Assembly: GCA_018383975.1 (NCBI GenBank) | Contig: JAHAZT010000021.1 | Coordinates: 1 to 35,877 of the forward strand | From: Eubacteriales bacterium | GTDB lineage: Bacteria; Bacillota; Clostridia; Oscillospirales; CAG-272 | Length of the DNA stretch: 35,877 nt | Direction of reading: 5' to 3' | In this document: piece after piece, positions 1 to 12,352 of the stretch | Numbering within the stretch: the stretch's first letter is position 1 | Layout: the number at the start of each line of letters is the position of its first letter | Notes under the pieces: generated by a model | What the model was told of the DNA's origin: nothing | The model's database searches: none | What the model saw: the letters and a program-made list of their open reading frames with translations, nothing else | Program-made: the position numbers and the translations under genes

Positions 1-1191
1 AGCAACAACGCCGGAACCAACTGTTCTGCCGCCTTCACGGATAGCGAAGTTAAGTCCCTTCTCGATAGCGATAGGTGTGATAAGCTCAACTGTCATATCA
101 ACGTTATCGCCGGGACGGCACATTTCAACGCCTTCGGGAAGCTCGATAGTACCTGTAACGTCTGTTGTTCTGAAATAGAACTGAGGACGATAGCCGGGGA
201 AGAAGGGTTTCTTACGTCCGCCTTCTTTTTCCGTAAGAACGTAAACCTGTCCTACGAACTTTGTGTGAGGATGGATGGAGCCGGGTTTGCAGAGAACCTG
301 TCCTCTTTCGATTTCGGTCTTCTGAATACCACGGAGAAGCGCGCCGATGTTATCGCCTGCTTCAGCCTGATCAAGAAGTTTCTTGAACATTTCAACGCCT
401 GTAACAGTTGTGCTCTTCTTTTCATCGGAGAGACCAACGATTTCAACTACGTCGCCAACCTTAACTGTACCTCTCTCAACTCTACCCGTAGCAACCGTAC
501 CACGACCTGTGATGGAGAATACGTCCTCGACAGGCATAAGGAACGGAAGATCGGATTTTCTTTCGGGAGTAGGAATGTATTCGTCAACAACGTGCATGAG
601 TTCAAGAATAGACTTGTACTCGGGAGCGTTGATGTCTGTGGATGTGCTCTCAAGAGCTTCTCTTGCGGAACCACGAATGATGGGTATGTCGTCGCCGGGG
701 AACTCGTACTGGTTGAGAAGGTCACGAATGTCCATTTCAACGAGTTCAAGAAGTTCGTCGTCGTCAACGAGGTCGCACTTGTTGAGGTAAACTACGATTG
801 CGGGAACGCCAACCTGACGGGCAAGAAGAACGTGCTCGCGTGTCTGCTGAAGGGGACCGTCGGAAGCAGCAACAACAAGGATAGCACCATCCATCTGAGC
901 TGCACCTGTGATCATGTTTTTAACGTAGTCTGCGTGTCCGGGGCAGTCAACGTGCGCATAGTGACGCTTCTCTGTCTCGTACTCAACGTGTCTTGTGTTG
1001 ATTGTAATACCACGAGCCTTTTCCTCGGGAGCGTTATCGATCTGGTCGTAAGCAAGGAATTCGTTCTTGCCGTTTGCAAGAGAAAGCACCTTTGTGATAG
1101 CTGCCGTGAGAGTTGTCTTACCGTGGTCAACGTGTCCGATCGTACCAATGTTTACGTGCGGTTTGGTTCTTTCGAAATGAGCCTTTGCCAT
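1..1191 (-). CDS. tuf: Elongation factor Tu, 3' end cut by window edge
   Basis: EF-Tu is the GTPase that delivers aminoacyl-tRNA to the ribosomal A site. The ORF track omits it because it runs off the left edge, but the minus strand translates from ATG at 1191 without interruption: [16 protein letters not shown], then the G1 motif [17 protein letters not shown] (G3), NKCD (G4) and the domain II/III sequence down to GSGVVA at base 1. That is 397 codons, so only the last few residues and the stop are missing compared with the family length of about 395-400. A clear AAGGAGG lies about 8 bases before the ATG. It is the last visible gene of the rpsL-rpsG-fusA-tuf operon, 66 bp behind fusA. Identity is essentially certain. 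Confidence 0.98.
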   Translation of the reverse strand, partial: MAKAHFERTKPHVNIGTIGHVDHGKTTLTAAITKVLSLANGKNEFLAYDQIDNAPEEKARGITINTRHVEYETEKRHYAHVDCPGHADYVKNMITGAAQMDGAILVVAASDGPLQQTREHVLLARQVGVPAIVVYLNKCDLVDDDELLELVEMDIRDLLNQYEFPGDDIPIIRGSAREALESTSTDINAPEYKSILELMHVVDEYIPTPERKSDLPFLMPVEDVFSITGRGTVATGRVERGTVKVGDVVEIVGLSDEKKSTTVTGVEMFKKLLDQAEAGDNIGALLRGIQKTEIERGQVLCKPGSIHPHTKFVGQVYVLTEKEGGRKKPFFPGYRPQFYFRTTDVTGTIELPEGVEMCRPGDNVDMTVELITPIAIEKGLNFAIREGGRTVGSGVVA

Positions 1192-1257
1192 TATAAAATC
1201 CTCCTTGTTTTGCGGGATTTTTCCGTCCCGCATTTATTTTTTTAATTTTTGTTTTGA

Positions 1258-3339
1258 TTAGTTACCGGATTTTCTTCCGTTCATTATCTCTTCCGCAATG
1301 TTCTTCGGGACCTGAGCGAAGTGGCTCGGCTCCATTGAATACTGTCCGCGACCCTGCGTTCTGGAACGGAGGTCGGTTGCGTATCCGAACATATTTGAAA
1401 GAGGTACCGATGCCGTTACCTGCGTTGCGCCGTTGAGCGGATCCATTGACTGAATGTTTCCGCGGCGCGAGTTGATATCGCCGATAACATCTCCGAGATA
1501 ATCGTCAGGCGTAATTACGACGACCTTCATGATCGGTTCCGTAAGTATCGGTGAAGCTTTTCTCATGGCATTTTTGAAGGCCATCGAACCCGCTATCTTA
1601 AATGCCATTTCAGACGAGTCAACTTCATGATAAGAACCGCCCGTAAGGGTTACTTTTACGTCGACTACGTTGTAGCCGGCAAGAATACCGGACTGCATCG
1701 CACCCTGAATGCCCGCATCAACCGCGGGAATATATTCCTTGGGAACTTCTCCGCCTACTACTTTGTTGATGAATTCGTAGCCCTTGCCGGGTTCGTTCGG
1801 TTCAATCGTTATCTTGACGTGACCGTACTGACCCTTACCGCCGGACTGACGTGCATACTTGCAGTCTTCATCAGCTGAGGCTGTGATGGTTTCCTTATAT
1901 GAAACCTGAGGCTTGCCCACGTTCGCCTCAATCTTGAATTCGCGCAGAAGTCTGTCAACGATGATTTCAAGATGAAGCTCACCCATGCCGGCGATGATTG
2001 TCTGACCCGTTTCTTCATCCGTATAGGTTCTGAAGGTCGGGTCTTCCTCTGCCAGCTTTGCGAGGGCTATGCCCATTTTTTCCTGACCCGCTTTTGTTTT
2101 CGGTTCGATTGCAACCTTGATAACGGGCTCCGGAAATTCCATCGATTCGAGGATGATAGGATGCTTTTCATCGCACAGTGTGTCGCCTGTTGTCGTGTTT
2201 TTCGTGCCGACAACGGCAGCAATGTCACCTGCGTAGCAAGCGTCTATATCCTTTCTCTCGTTTGCATGCATCTGGAGAATACGACCGAAGCGTTCTCTCA
2301 CGTTCTTTTCGGTGTTCAGAGCGGTTTCGCCCGCCTTGATGCATCCCGAATAAACACGGAAGAAGCAAAGCTTGCCCACATAGGGGTCGGTCATAATCTT
2401 GAATGCGAGAGCCGCGAACGGAGCGTTATCGGAAGAAGGTCTCTCCTCTTCCTCCTCCGTATCGGGGTTTATACCTCTTATATGAGGAATATCGGTAGGT
2501 GCGGGCATATAATCGACAATCGCATCAAGCAGTTTCTGAACGCCCTTGTTTTTATAGGACGTGCCGCACGTCACGGGGACAATCTTGTTTGCGATTGTTT
2601 CCCTTCTGAGCGCGCGCTTGATTTCTTCGGTTGTCAGTTCTTCCCCGCCGCAATACTTTTCAAACAGCTCCTCATCGGATTCGGCGATAGCCTCAATCAT
2701 GTTCTGTCTGTACTCGTTTGCAAGATCTACCATGTCTGCAGGGATAGGCTCGACGCGCATATCCTTGCCCAAGTCGTCATAATAGACGTCCGCTTCCATA
2801 TTGATAAGGTCGATAATTCCTCTGAAGGTATCTTCCTTGCCAATGGGAAGCTGAATCGGAACGGGATTCGCCTTAAGGCGTTCCTTCATCATTCTGATTA
2901 CGCGATAGAAGTCCGCGCCGTTTATGTCCATCTTGTTGACATAAGCCATTCTCGGGACTCCGTATTTGTCAGCCTGACGCCATACGGTTTCAGACTGCGG
3001 CTCAACACCGCCTTTGGCACAGAATACCGTTACGGAACCGTCCAGAACTCTGAGCGAACGCTCAACCTCGACCGTGAAGTCAACGTGTCCCGGCGTGCCT
3101 ATGATGTTGATTCTGTTTCCTTTCCAGAAACAAGTGGTGGCAGCGGAGGTAATTGTGATACCTCTCTCCTGCTCCTGCTCCATCCAGTCCATGGTGGCAG
3201 AGCCGTCATGGGTTTCGCCAAGCTTGTGTGTCTTACCGGTGTAATAAAGGATTCTTTCTGTGGTAGTCGTTTTGCCGGCGTCGATGTGAGCCATGATACC
3301 AATATTTCTTGTATGTTCAAGCGTATATTCTCTTGGCAT
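1258..3339 (-). CDS. fusA: Elongation factor G
   Basis: EF-G is the translocation GTPase that moves tRNAs and mRNA through the ribosome and, with RRF, recycles ribosomes. The track ORF begins upstream at 3372, but the family start [29 protein letters not shown] fits ATG at 3339. An AAGGAGC Shine-Dalgarno sits 7 bases upstream, giving 693 residues, the usual length. Visible motifs are AHIDAGKTT (G1), the switch I/II region ending TPGHVDF (G3), NKMD (G4), then domains II-V including GMGELHLEI and the C-terminal [18 protein letters not shown]. It lies between rpsG (70 bp upstream) and tuf (66 bp downstream) in the str operon. It is a canonical single-copy-type fusA, with no sign of a tet(M)-like or mitochondrial-type paralogue. 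Confidence 0.97.
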   Translation of the reverse strand: MPREYTLEHTRNIGIMAHIDAGKTTTTERILYYTGKTHKLGETHDGSATMDWMEQEQERGITITSAATTCFWKGNRINIIGTPGHVDFTVEVERSLRVLDGSVTVFCAKGGVEPQSETVWRQADKYGVPRMAYVNKMDINGADFYRVIRMMKERLKANPVPIQLPIGKEDTFRGIIDLINMEADVYYDDLGKDMRVEPIPADMVDLANEYRQNMIEAIAESDEELFEKYCGGEELTTEEIKRALRRETIANKIVPVTCGTSYKNKGVQKLLDAIVDYMPAPTDIPHIRGINPDTEEEEERPSSDNAPFAALAFKIMTDPYVGKLCFFRVYSGCIKAGETALNTEKNVRERFGRILQMHANERKDIDACYAGDIAAVVGTKNTTTGDTLCDEKHPIILESMEFPEPVIKVAIEPKTKAGQEKMGIALAKLAEEDPTFRTYTDEETGQTIIAGMGELHLEIIVDRLLREFKIEANVGKPQVSYKETITASADEDCKYARQSGGKGQYGHVKITIEPNEPGKGYEFINKVVGGEVPKEYIPAVDAGIQGAMQSGILAGYNVVDVKVTLTGGSYHEVDSSEMAFKIAGSMAFKNAMRKASPILTEPIMKVVVITPDDYLGDVIGDINSRRGNIQSMDPLNGATQVTASVPLSNMFGYATDLRSRTQGRGQYSMEPSHFAQVPKNIAEEIMNGRKSGN

Positions 3340-3409
3340 ATTTAAGCTCCTTAAATAATAGATGTTGTTCATTTGATACTCGCTGCGAACAATTTCGTCG
3401 GCAAAATAA

Positions 3410-3880
3410 TCAATATCTGTAGTGTGCGAATGCCTTGTTGGCTTCTGCCATCTTGTGCATTTCGTCTTTCTTCTTGACGGATGCGCCCGTATTGTTTACG
3501 GCGTCCATTATTTCTCCGGCAAGCCTTTCGGACATACTGCGCTCGCCGCGTTTTCTTGCGAAAAGCACGAGCCATCTGAGTCCCAGAGTCTGTCTTCTTT
3601 CGGGGCGAACCTCCATCGGGACCTGGTAAGTCGAACCGCCGACTCTGCGAGCCTTGACTTCAAGAACGGGCATGATGTTGTTCAATGCTTCCGTAAATGC
3701 GTCAAGTGCAGGCTTTCCCGTTTTGCTTTCAACCGTTGCGAATGCGTCGTAAACGATTTTCTGAGCTACGCCCTTTTTGCCGTCTTCCATAACGTTGTTT
3801 ATGAGCTTTGTAACCACTTTGGAGTTATAAAGCGGATCCGGCAAGACATCTCTTTTGGAAATCTGACCTCTTCTTGGCAC
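3410..3880 (-). CDS. rpsG: 30S ribosomal protein S7
   Basis: S7 is a primary 16S rRNA-binding protein that nucleates assembly of the 30S head and contacts the E-site tRNA. I place the start at GTG 3880, not at the track start (GTG 3898), because the sequence in between is the Shine-Dalgarno (GAAGGAGGG) and the family N-terminus begins exactly here as (V/M)[19 protein letters not shown]. The result is 156 residues, the standard bacterial length. The body contains the conserved [16 protein letters not shown] rRNA-binding segment and ends AHYRY. It follows rpsL after an unusually long spacer of about 194 bp in the same direction. In many bacteria S7 represses its own operon; whether it does so here cannot be read from the sequence. 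Confidence 0.97.
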   Translation of the reverse strand: MPRRGQISKRDVLPDPLYNSKVVTKLINNVMEDGKKGVAQKIVYDAFATVESKTGKPALDAFTEALNNIMPVLEVKARRVGGSTYQVPMEVRPERRQTLGLRWLVLFARKRGERSMSERLAGEIMDAVNNTGASVKKKDEMHKMAEANKAFAHYRY

Positions 3881-4074
3881 TGTTATTCCCTCCTTCACAT
3901 ATAATGAATATCATAGGTACTCGAAAGTTTTCCTCCCGCTGTGCTTTGTCATTTTGAAAAGATGCTCTGCTGTCCGCCCGCGCATATTTGCGCAGGTAAT
4001 ATAAACATATTATCTATCAAAAGCAAAAGCGCTTGCGATAAGATTTTAATACCTTTTTTCCGCCTTATGCGGAC

Positions 4075-4497
4075 TTACTTTGCGGCTTTCTTGCCGCGCT
4101 TTGCGCCATACAGAGAACGTCCCTGTTTGCGGTTTGCAACGCCCTGTGCATCAAGCGTACCGCGGATAATGTGGTAACGTACACCGGGCAGGTCACGTAC
4201 TCTGCCGCCTCTGATGAGAACAACCGAGTGTTCCTGAAGGTTATGGCCTATACCGGGGATGTAGCAAGTCGCTTCGAGACCGTTTGTAAGTCTTACTCTG
4301 GCAATCTTACGGAGAGCCGAGTTCGGCTTTTTCGGGGTCTGTGTCGTAACCTTTGTACATACGCCTCTCTTCTGCGGCGAGCTGAGATCGGTTGTCGACT
4401 TCTTGATGGAGTTGAAACCTTTCTGAAGCACGGGAGCTTTGGACTTGTACTGGCGTTCCTGACGACCGTTGCGAACAAGCTGGTTAAAGGTAGGCAT
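4075..4497 (-). CDS. rpsL: 30S ribosomal protein S12
   Basis: S12 sits at the decoding centre of the 30S subunit and controls accuracy. The start is ATG 4497 ([13 protein letters not shown]), preceded by AAAGGAGG; the 46 extra residues in the track ORF are untranslated leader. Length is 140 residues, normal for Firmicutes. The conserved loop [11 protein letters not shown] is intact with Lys at position 56. In the second decoding loop, [14 protein letters not shown], position 101 is Arg (codon CGT), where most S12 proteins, including those of Bacillus and E. coli, have Lys; see findings. The Asp after it, the methylthiolation site of S12 in some bacteria, is conserved. It is the first gene of the str operon, with its own promoter upstream. 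Confidence 0.97.
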   Translation of the reverse strand: MPTFNQLVRNGRQERQYKSKAPVLQKGFNSIKKSTTDLSSPQKRGVCTKVTTQTPKKPNSALRKIARVRLTNGLEATCYIPGIGHNLQEHSVVLIRGGRVRDLPGVRYHIIRGTLDAQGVANRKQGRSLYGAKRGKKAAK

Positions 4498-4625
4498 TAA
4501 ACTTTTCCTCCTTTCGTTTTTAATAAATAAAATGTTTATATATCGTTTCCTCAAGCGGTTTTGAGAAATTGATACCGTCTTTCGCGGAGCGCGCATACTT
4601 TCCATCGCACACTCACACATCTTAT

Positions 4626-4654
4626 ATCTTATCATTAAAAAGTCAATTTGTCAA
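4626..4654 (-). promoter_or_regulatory. Sigma-A type promoter of the str operon
   Basis: Reading the minus strand, TTGACA (4649-4654) is separated by 17 bases from TAAGAT (4626-4631). It lies about 130 bases before the rpsL start codon and after the rpoBC terminator. The str genes therefore appear to have an independent promoter, with a leader of roughly 120 nt that ends in the rpsL Shine-Dalgarno. Confidence 0.7.
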
Positions 4655-4705
4655 CGGATAATTCGCAAATTTTATCCCTTATAAAGAGTATTATTTCCGT
4701 TTTTT

Positions 4706-4748
4706 TGCACAAAAATCACAGGCACGCGCTTTTGAAGCGGGTGCCTGT
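4706..4748 (-). terminator. Rho-independent terminator after rpoC
   Basis: On the minus strand ACAGGCAC pairs with GTGCCTGT around an inner CGCTT/AAGCG stem with a three-base loop. A T-rich stretch (GATTTTTG) follows. It sits 22 bp beyond the rpoC stop codon and separates rpoBC from the str operon promoter. Confidence 0.8.
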
Positions 4749-4769
4749 AAATTCAGACCGATTTTCCGG

Positions 4770-7700
4770 TCATGCCGTTGCGGTGTTTTCTTCGCCGGAG
4801 CTTTCCTCTTCGGCGTGCTCCGCACGTCTGACCTCAACGTCGCGATAGCATGCAAGTCCCGTTCCCGCGGGAATGAGCTTGCCGATAATGACGTTCTCCT
4901 TGAGACCGATGAGATTGTCAACCTTGCCTCTGATTGCGGCGTCCGTGAGAACCTTTGTCGTCTCCTGGAAGGAAGCGGCGGAAAGGAAGGACTCTGTCTG
5001 CAATGCTGCCTTGGTGATACCGAGAAGAACGGGCGTTGCGGTTGCGGGGCGGAGCGTTCTCTCTCCTGCCGCAATTCTGCGCTCGATTTTCTCGTTTTCG
5101 ATGATAAACTCGGTGACGTCGGTCATGCTTCCCATAAGAAGATCCGTATCGCCGCCGTCCTCAATTCTGACCTTCCTCGTCATCTGACGGGCAATAACCT
5201 CGATATGCTTATCGTTTATCTTGATGCTCTGAGAGCGGTAAACTCTCTGAACCTCGCGGATGATATAGTCATAAACGGCGTCAAGACCGTTGACTCTCGT
5301 GATATCCGCAAGACTCATGTTACCCTCTGTGATAGCGTCGCCTCTGACAACGAAATCACCCTCGGAAACGAGTATCTTTGTTCCTATCGGAATGGGATAT
5401 GCCGTTTCCTCGCCCTCCGCCGTCGTTACGATGACGTTTCTCGTCTTCTTCGCGTCGACAATTCTGACAGTACCGCTTACCTCGGCAATCGTTGCCGTTT
5501 TCTTCGGTCTGCGGGCTTCAAAGAGCTCTTCAACTCTCGGAAGACCCTGCGTGATATCCGATCCCGCGATACCGCCGGTATGGAACGTTCTCATCGTAAG
5601 CTGTGTGCCGGGCTCGCCGATCGACTGAGCGGCGATTATACCGACAGCCTCGCCTACGCTGACCGTCTTTCCGGACGCCATATCCGAGCCGTAGCAATGG
5701 GCGCACACGCCGTGCTTTGCCTTACATTTGAGTATCGAACGGACGTGTACCTTTTCCACGCCGGAGGCAACAATCTTCTTCGCCATATCGGGAGTGATGA
5801 AGTCGCCGTCATGAGCGATGATCTCGCCCGTTTTTTCGTTTACGATGTCGCCGATGAGATATCTGCCGGGCAGACGGTCTTCAAGCGGCTCGATGACGGA
5901 GTTTCCGTCCTTTACGTCGCTCACCCAGATGCCTTCTCTCGTGCCGCAGTCGTCCTCTCTTACGATGACATCCTGAGAAACGTCGACAAGACGTCTTGTG
6001 AGGTAACCGGAGTCGGCTGTTTTAAGAGCCGTATCCGAAAGCGATTTACGCGATCCTCTTGCGCCGATGAAATATTCAAGAACGTTAAGACCTTCGCGGA
6101 AGTTCGATTTGATCGGTATTTCCATTGTTTTACCGGTTGCCGAGAACATAAGTCCGCGCATACCGGCGAGCTGCTTCATCTGCGCGATAGAACCACGCGC
6201 GCCGGAGTCAGCCATCATCTTTATCGGGTTGTATCTTGAGAGGCAGTCAAGCAGCGCCTCCTCAACCTTCTTCGTCGTATCTTCCCAAACCTTGATTACG
6301 CTGTCATAGCGCTCTTTGTCGGAAAGAAGACCGCGACGGAAGTTCTTTGATATCTGTTCAACCTCGTGCTCTGCGGCTGCAATAAGCTCCTTCTTCTCCT
6401 CCGGAACCGTCATGTCGCTTACTGAAATGGAGATGGACGCCTTTGTTGAATATTTGAAGCCGTTTGCCTTGATATCGTCAAGCACCTGCGCCGTGACCGT
6501 CGGTCCGTGCTTCTTTATCGTGCGGTCAACTATATCGCCGAGTTGCTTCTTTGCCGTCGGGAAAGCAACTTCAAGGTCAAGGAGTTTTGCGGGGTCGCTT
6601 CTGTCAACAAAGCCGAGATCCTGAGGAATGGGCTGGTTGAATATGAGTCGACCGAGCGTAGCGTCTATTATTCCCGTGTGAACGACGCCGTCTATCTCTC
6701 TTGAAACTCTGACCTTTATGGGCGCATGAATTCCGAGATAGCCGTTTTCATAAGCCATCATGGCTTCGTCGAAGTCGCGGTAGAAGCCGCCCTCGCCCTT
6801 TTCGCCCGCGCGGTCTATCGTCAGATAGTAAGAACCGAGAACCATGTCCTGCGAAGGAACGGTAACGGCTTTACCGTCTGCGGGTTTGAGGAAGTTGTTT
6901 GCCGAAAGCATAAGGAATCTTGCCTCCGCCTGCGCCTCGCTCGAAAGCGGAACGTGAACAGGCATCTGGTCGCCGTCGAAGTCGGCGTTGAACGCCGTAC
7001 ACACGAGCGGGTGGAGCTTTATCGCTCTGCCCTCGACGAGTATCGGCTCGAACGCCTGAATTGACAGACGGTGAAGCGTCGGCGCGCGGTTGAGCAGCAC
7101 GGGGTGATCCTTTATTACGTTTTCAAGAGCGTCCCATACTTCGGGGCTTACTCTTTCGACTTTCTTCTTTGCGTCCTTGATGTTCGATGCGTTCTGCGTC
7201 TCGACAAGGCGCTTCATAACGAACGGCTTGAAAAGCTCAAGCGCCATTTCTTTCGGAAGTCCGCACTGATAAATCTTGAGCGACGGACCGACAACGATAA
7301 CGGAACGGCCGGAATAGTCGACACGTTTTCCGAGCAGGTTCTGACGGAAGCGTCCCTGCTTACCGCGGAGCATTTCGGAAAGCGATTTGAGCGGACGGTT
7401 GCTTGAACCGCCCGTAACGGGCTTTCCGTGTCTGCCGTTGTCGATAAGCGCGTCGACGGCTTCCTGAAGCATACGCTTCTCGTTCTTTATGATTATTTCG
7501 GGAGCCATAAGCTCCGTGAGCTTTTTGAGACGGTTGTTTCTGTTGATGACCCTGCGATAAAGGTCGTTCAGGTCGGAGGTTGCGTATCTGCCGCCGTCAA
7601 GAGGAACCATCGGTCTGATTTCCGGCGGGATGACGGGGATAACGTCAAGCACCATCCATTCGGGCTTGTTTCCGGAGCGACGGAACGCTTCGGCAACCTC

Positions 7701-8327
7701 AAGTCTCTTTATGACCTTAATTTTCTTCTGACCTGAAACGTTGTTGAGCTCTTCTTTAAGCTCTTCGGAGAGCTTTTCAACGTCTATCTCGCGGAGCAGT
7801 TCTTTTATAGCCTCCGCTCCCATGCCGACGCGGAAATCGTTTTCGTATTTTTCATACATATCGCGATATTCGCGTTCGGAAAGCACCTGCTTCTTTTCAA
7901 GCGGAGTGCTGCCCGGATCGAGAACTATATACTGCGCAAAGTAAAGCACCTTTTCAAGCGCGCGGGGAGAAATGTCAAGCATGGTTGCCATTCTTGAAGG
8001 AATGGCTTTGAAATACCAGAGATGAGACACGGGGGTTGCAAGCTCTATATGACCCATTCTCTCGCGACGAACCTTTTTCGTCGTCACCTCAACGCCGCAC
8101 TTTTCGCAGACTTTGCCCTTATAACGCACGCGCTTGTACTTTCCGCAGAGACATTCCCAGTCCTTTGTCGGTCCGAATATCTTCTCGCAGAAAAGACCGT
8201 CCTTTTCGGCGCGAAGCGTGCGGTAGTTTATGGTCTCCGGCTTTGTAACCTCACCGTGCGACCAACTTCTTATCATTTCGGGAGAGGCAAGCCCGATTTT
8301 TATTGAATCAAAAACGTTTTTTGCCAT
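4770..8327 (-). CDS. rpoC: RNA polymerase beta' subunit
   Basis: This is the largest catalytic subunit of RNA polymerase. The 1185-residue product starts [19 protein letters not shown] at ATG 8327 behind a GGGGAGAAAG ribosome site. The N-terminal zinc finger is visible as C59-x-C61...C74-x2-C77. The magnesium-binding catalytic motif NADFDGDQM is at about 447-455 (D449, D451, D453). The second zinc site is formed by the Cys cluster around [14 protein letters not shown] in the C-terminal third. Trigger-loop and bridge-helix sequences such as [19 protein letters not shown] are intact. The C-terminus ends in a short acidic tail. It is 18 bp downstream of rpoB, clearly in the same transcript, and followed by a terminator. 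Confidence 0.98.
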   Translation of the reverse strand: MAKNVFDSIKIGLASPEMIRSWSHGEVTKPETINYRTLRAEKDGLFCEKIFGPTKDWECLCGKYKRVRYKGKVCEKCGVEVTTKKVRRERMGHIELATPVSHLWYFKAIPSRMATMLDISPRALEKVLYFAQYIVLDPGSTPLEKKQVLSEREYRDMYEKYENDFRVGMGAEAIKELLREIDVEKLSEELKEELNNVSGQKKIKVIKRLEVAEAFRRSGNKPEWMVLDVIPVIPPEIRPMVPLDGGRYATSDLNDLYRRVINRNNRLKKLTELMAPEIIIKNEKRMLQEAVDALIDNGRHGKPVTGGSSNRPLKSLSEMLRGKQGRFRQNLLGKRVDYSGRSVIVVGPSLKIYQCGLPKEMALELFKPFVMKRLVETQNASNIKDAKKKVERVSPEVWDALENVIKDHPVLLNRAPTLHRLSIQAFEPILVEGRAIKLHPLVCTAFNADFDGDQMPVHVPLSSEAQAEARFLMLSANNFLKPADGKAVTVPSQDMVLGSYYLTIDRAGEKGEGGFYRDFDEAMMAYENGYLGIHAPIKVRVSREIDGVVHTGIIDATLGRLIFNQPIPQDLGFVDRSDPAKLLDLEVAFPTAKKQLGDIVDRTIKKHGPTVTAQVLDDIKANGFKYSTKASISISVSDMTVPEEKKELIAAAEHEVEQISKNFRRGLLSDKERYDSVIKVWEDTTKKVEEALLDCLSRYNPIKMMADSGARGSIAQMKQLAGMRGLMFSATGKTMEIPIKSNFREGLNVLEYFIGARGSRKSLSDTALKTADSGYLTRRLVDVSQDVIVREDDCGTREGIWVSDVKDGNSVIEPLEDRLPGRYLIGDIVNEKTGEIIAHDGDFITPDMAKKIVASGVEKVHVRSILKCKAKHGVCAHCYGSDMASGKTVSVGEAVGIIAAQSIGEPGTQLTMRTFHTGGIAGSDITQGLPRVEELFEARRPKKTATIAEVSGTVRIVDAKKTRNVIVTTAEGEETAYPIPIGTKILVSEGDFVVRGDAITEGNMSLADITRVNGLDAVYDYIIREVQRVYRSQSIKINDKHIEVIARQMTRKVRIEDGGDTDLLMGSMTDVTEFIIENEKIERRIAAGERTLRPATATPVLLGITKAALQTESFLSAASFQETTKVLTDAAIRGKVDNLIGLKENVIIGKLIPAGTGLACYRDVEVRRAEHAEEESSGEENTATA

Positions 8328-8345
8328 ATGTCTTTCTCCCCTCTC

Positions 8346-11300
8346 TTATTCATCATCGCCGAAACCGTCATCGTTTTCGCTGTCGTAGGCTTCCGGAAAT
8401 TCGTCCGAGAAGTCGTCTTCATTTTCAACAATGCCGTTTTCGTCTTCAACGAGCATATCGTCCGTTTCGCCCTCGCCCGCGACGGTCGCGCCGATATCGT
8501 CCTCCGTAACGTATACGGGACCTGCATCGTCGTCATTTTCGCCGAGCTGCGAAAGCTCGATTTCGTTTCCGTCCTCATCGAGAACGCGGATATCAAGCGC
8601 AAGGGACTGAAGCTCTTTGACAAGCACCCTGAATGACTCCGGAACACCCGGCGTGGGTATATTCTGACCCTTTACGATAGCCTCGAACGTCTTTACTCTT
8701 CCCGTTACGTCATCTGACTTGACGGTGAGTATTTCCTGAAGCGTGTATGCCGCGCCGTATGCTTCAAGCGCCCATACTTCCATTTCGCCGAAACGCTGAC
8801 CGCCGAACTGCGCCTTGCCGCCGAGCGGCTGCTGCGTGATGACGGAGTAGGGTCCCGTGCTTCTTGCGTGAATTTTATCGTCAACGAGGTGATGGAGCTT
8901 GAGATAGTACATTATGCCGACGGTTACGGGGTTGTCAAACGGCTCGCCCGTTCTGCCGTCATAGAGTATTCTCTTTCCGTCCGGACGGAGACCCGCTTCC
9001 TTGAGGGCTTCCGTGATGTCCGCTTCCTTCGCTCCGTCAAATGCGGGAGTCATAACCTTGACTCCGAGCGTCTTTGCCGCAATGCCGAGGTGAACTTCAA
9101 GCACCTGACCGATATTCATTCGGGAAGGAACGCCCAGAGGGTTGAGAACGATGTCAAGAGGTGTGCCGTCCGCCATATAGGGCATATCCTCGGGCGGAAG
9201 TATTCTCGATACAACGCCCTTGTTGCCGTGACGTCCCGCCATCTTGTCGCCGACGGAAATCTTACGCTTCTGCGCAACATAAACTCTGACCGTTTTGTTT
9301 ACGCCGGGAGAAAGTTCATCGGAATTTTCACGCGAGAAAACTCTCACGTCGACAACTATTCCGGATTCACCGTGACGCAGGCGGAGAGATGTGGCGCGCA
9401 CTTCCCTTGCCTTTTCGCCGAATATCGCGCGGAGAAGTCTTTCCTCTGCCGTAAGCTCCGTTTCGCCCTTCGGCGTAACCTTGCCGACAAGTATATCTCC
9501 GGCGCGCACTTCCGTACCGTTGCGGATAATACCGTCCTGATCAAGATCCTTGAGAGCCTCCTCGCCGCAGTTCGGAATTTCACGCGTGATTTCCTCCGGT
9601 CCGAGCTTTGTGTCTCTGGCTTCGATTGTGTATTCTTCTATATGGATTGAGGTATAAACATCGTCTCTGACGAGTCTTTCATTGAGAAGTACGGCGTCCT
9701 CGTAGTTGTAGCCTTCCCATGTCATAAAGCCGATGAGCGCATTCTTACCGAGCGAAATTTCTCCGTTCGACGTTGCGGGACCGTCGGCAACGACGTCGCC
9801 CTTTTCAATCTTTTCGCCAACGCTGACGATAGGTCTCTGGTTTATGCACGTGCCTTGGTTTGAACGCTTGAATTTCAGCATTTCATAGGTATCTTTTATG
9901 CCGTTTTCACGTCTGACAACAACCTTGTCCGCGCTGACGTATTCAACCGTTCCCGCCTCGTTTGCGAGAATGCATATTCCGGAGTCGATTGCGGCTCTGT
10001 GCTCCATACCCGTTGCAACTATCGGAGACTCGGTTGTGAGAAGCGGCACCGCCTGCTTCTGCATGTTCGATCCCATCAGCGCACGGGAGTTGTCGTCGTT
10101 GTCAAGGAACGGGATAAAGCCCGTCGCGACGGAGATTGCCATTCTCGGAGAAACGTCGACATAGTCAACCTTGCTTGCGGGAACCTCTATAATTTCGTTT
10201 CTTTCTCTGACAAGCACTCTGCGGTTGATAAAGCGACCCTCTTCGTCAACAGGCTCGTTTGCCTGCGCGATGATATAGTCGTCCTCAATGTCAGCCGTCA
10301 TATATTCAACGATATCCGTCAGCCTGCCGGTCTCTTTATCAACCTTGCGATAAGGAGCCTCTATAAAGCCGTAATCATTGAGCTTTGCATAGCATGCGAG
10401 ATACGAGATAAGACCGATGTTCGGACCTTCAGGCGTTTCAATCGGGCAGATACGTCCGTAATGCGTGTAGTGAACGTCACGCACCTCAAACGACGCCCTG
10501 TCACGGGAGATACCGCCGGGACCGAGAGCGGAAAGACGACGCTTGTGAGTCAGCTCGGCAAGCGGGTTGTTCTGATCCATGAACTGGGAAAGAGGAGACG
10601 ATCCGAAGAATTCTCTTATCGCGCCGACAACGGGACGGCTGTTGATAAGCGCCTGCGGCGTGAGGGACTCTGCGTCCTGAATGTTCATTCTTTCCTTTAT
10701 GTTCTTATCCATTTTAGAGAAGCCTATTCTCATCTGGTTCTGGATAAGCTCGCCGACGGCGCGGATACGACGGTTGCCGAGATGGTCAATGTCGTCCGTG
10801 GTGCCTATGCCGTGCGAAAGGCATATGAGATAGTTTATGGAAGCGAAAATATCTTCCTTTGTTATGTGACGGGGGGAGAATTCGTTTATTCTCGTCTTTG
10901 CCGCGTTTATGACAGCTGCCTTGAAATCGTCAAAGTCGCCGTCCGCCTGCTCCTGCATTTCGAGAAGCATCGCAAGGCTGACCTTCTCTCCGAGTCCCGC
11001 CTCTTCCTTAAGGTCTATACCGAATATTTTCTTGCAGTCGACCATTCCGTTGGAAATGACCTTGCACTCTTTGTCATCGCCGACCTTTACGTATGCTTCC
11101 GTTACGCCGGCGTCCTCGATTGCAAGAGCTTCCTCGCGCGAAAGCTCCTTGCCCGCATCGAACATGAGCTCTCCCGTGATGGGATTTATAACGGGTCTTG
11201 TGAGGGTGCGTCCCGCAAGTCTTCTGCCGAGGGCTGTTTTCTTATCAAACTTATATCTGCCCACCGCGCCGAGATCGTATCTCTTGGGATCGAAGAATGT

Positions 11301-12107
11301 ATTTGTCAGCTGGATCTGCGCGCTTTCCATAAGCGGAGGCTCGCCCGGACGGAGTTTTCTGTAAATCTCCTTGAGCGACTCCTCATAGGGCGTCGTGCCG
11401 TTTTTGTCCGCCTCTTCCTGCATACCGTCCTTTGCGATGGTTGCGGTTATCTTGGGGTCGTCGCCGAAAAGAGCCTTTATGCCGGTTTCCGTCGACGTTT
11501 CCTCTTCAAGAGCGCGGATGAGAATTGTTACGGGAATTTTGCGGTTCTTGTCGATACGGACGTAGAAAACGTCGTTTGCGTCCGTCTCGTATTCAAGCCA
11601 TGCGCCGCGGTAAGGGATTACCTGCGCGGTATAGACGGGTTTTCCCGTCTTGTCGATAGCGGTGTCATAATACATGCCGGGGGAACGGACGAGCTGCGAA
11701 ACGACAACTCTCTCCGCGCCGTTGATAACGAACGTACCGCTGTCCGTCATGAGCGGGAATTCGCCCATAAAGATGTCCTGCTGCTTTACCTCGCCCGTCG
11801 ACTTGTTTGTCAGACGAACCGTAACTCTTAAGGGGGCAGCATAGTTTGTGTCGCGTTCCTTGCATTCTTCAACGGGATATTTCGGCTCCGCGTCGATGGA
11901 ATAGCCGACAAATTCTATAACGAGATTGCCGGAATAGTCCACGATGGGCGAAACGTCCGCCAGAACTTCGGAAAGACCTTTATCCAGAAGCCATTGATAA
12001 GACTTTTTCTGGATTTCAAGAAGGTCGGGCATATCGAGTATTTCATCGATTTTGGCGAAACTCTGTCTCACCACGTTCTTACCGAGCTGCTTGGTTTTGG
12101 TTCTCAA
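8346..12107 (-). CDS. rpoB: RNA polymerase beta subunit
   Basis: RpoB forms half of the RNA polymerase active-site cleft and the rifampicin pocket. The track ORF begins at 12335, inside the promoter region. I choose TTG at 12107 because homologous sequence begins there ([22 protein letters not shown]) and a GGAGTG Shine-Dalgarno lies 8 bases upstream; this gives 1253 residues. The rifampicin region [29 protein letters not shown] spans about 501-529 with D511, H521 and S526 present, so no classical resistance change is evident. The C-terminus carries a long Asp/Glu-rich tail of roughly 60 residues after the usual end of the family. Unlike most Firmicutes, no rplL lies upstream; the neighbour is the divergent alaS. 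Confidence 0.97.
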   Translation of the reverse strand: MRTKTKQLGKNVVRQSFAKIDEILDMPDLLEIQKKSYQWLLDKGLSEVLADVSPIVDYSGNLVIEFVGYSIDAEPKYPVEECKERDTNYAAPLRVTVRLTNKSTGEVKQQDIFMGEFPLMTDSGTFVINGAERVVVSQLVRSPGMYYDTAIDKTGKPVYTAQVIPYRGAWLEYETDANDVFYVRIDKNRKIPVTILIRALEEETSTETGIKALFGDDPKITATIAKDGMQEEADKNGTTPYEESLKEIYRKLRPGEPPLMESAQIQLTNTFFDPKRYDLGAVGRYKFDKKTALGRRLAGRTLTRPVINPITGELMFDAGKELSREEALAIEDAGVTEAYVKVGDDKECKVISNGMVDCKKIFGIDLKEEAGLGEKVSLAMLLEMQEQADGDFDDFKAAVINAAKTRINEFSPRHITKEDIFASINYLICLSHGIGTTDDIDHLGNRRIRAVGELIQNQMRIGFSKMDKNIKERMNIQDAESLTPQALINSRPVVGAIREFFGSSPLSQFMDQNNPLAELTHKRRLSALGPGGISRDRASFEVRDVHYTHYGRICPIETPEGPNIGLISYLACYAKLNDYGFIEAPYRKVDKETGRLTDIVEYMTADIEDDYIIAQANEPVDEEGRFINRRVLVRERNEIIEVPASKVDYVDVSPRMAISVATGFIPFLDNDDNSRALMGSNMQKQAVPLLTTESPIVATGMEHRAAIDSGICILANEAGTVEYVSADKVVVRRENGIKDTYEMLKFKRSNQGTCINQRPIVSVGEKIEKGDVVADGPATSNGEISLGKNALIGFMTWEGYNYEDAVLLNERLVRDDVYTSIHIEEYTIEARDTKLGPEEITREIPNCGEEALKDLDQDGIIRNGTEVRAGDILVGKVTPKGETELTAEERLLRAIFGEKAREVRATSLRLRHGESGIVVDVRVFSRENSDELSPGVNKTVRVYVAQKRKISVGDKMAGRHGNKGVVSRILPPEDMPYMADGTPLDIVLNPLGVPSRMNIGQVLEVHLGIAAKTLGVKVMTPAFDGAKEADITEALKEAGLRPDGKRILYDGRTGEPFDNPVTVGIMYYLKLHHLVDDKIHARSTGPYSVITQQPLGGKAQFGGQRFGEMEVWALEAYGAAYTLQEILTVKSDDVTGRVKTFEAIVKGQNIPTPGVPESFRVLVKELQSLALDIRVLDEDGNEIELSQLGENDDDAGPVYVTEDDIGATVAGEGETDDMLVEDENGIVENEDDFSDEFPEAYDSENDDGFGDDE

Positions 12108-12288
12108 TGTACGATCACTCCATTCAAGTTTTCTGCGGCAGGGCCTCCGCCATGGGCGGATATCCTCGTCCTGCCTTTTGTTTTTATTCTTTCCACTCCG
12201 CAAAAGCACGCCGTTTTTCGGGCTTCGGACGCCGCCTGATATATGCGTCAGCCCAAAAAAAGGCACTGTTGCGAGCATTGTAATGCAA
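12108..12288 (-). other. Structured 5' leader of rpoB
   Basis: About 180 nt of untranslated leader separate the rpoB promoter from its TTG start. Two stable hairpins are visible on the transcribed strand. One at 12220-12254 pairs GGGCTGACGC with GCGTC/AGCCC. The other at 12137-12175 pairs GGCAGG with CCTGCC around an inner TCCGCC-cat-GGCGGA. Neither is followed by a T-run, so they are not simple terminators. A control or processing role is only inferred. Confidence 0.45.
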
Positions 12289-12294
12289 TTTACA

Positions 12295-12323
12295 AGTATA
12301 TCATCTGTTTTTCCGTCTGTCAA
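12295..12323 (-). promoter_or_regulatory. Sigma-A promoter of rpoBC
   Basis: On the minus strand TTGACA (12318-12323) is followed after exactly 17 bases by TATACT (12295-12300). It is the only strong promoter upstream of rpoB and is back-to-back with the alaS promoter. Confidence 0.8.
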
Positions 12324-12352
12324 GCATTTTTTCATTATTTTCTTTGTGAATG

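Noticed and set aside
9999-11831. Plus-strand ORF of 610 aa antisense to rpoB, and similar long antisense ORFs (1972-3345, 4815-6239, 18966-20672)
   Set aside because: They mirror highly biased codons of real genes, have no ribosome sites, are low-complexity in Arg, Val and Cys, and match no family I know.
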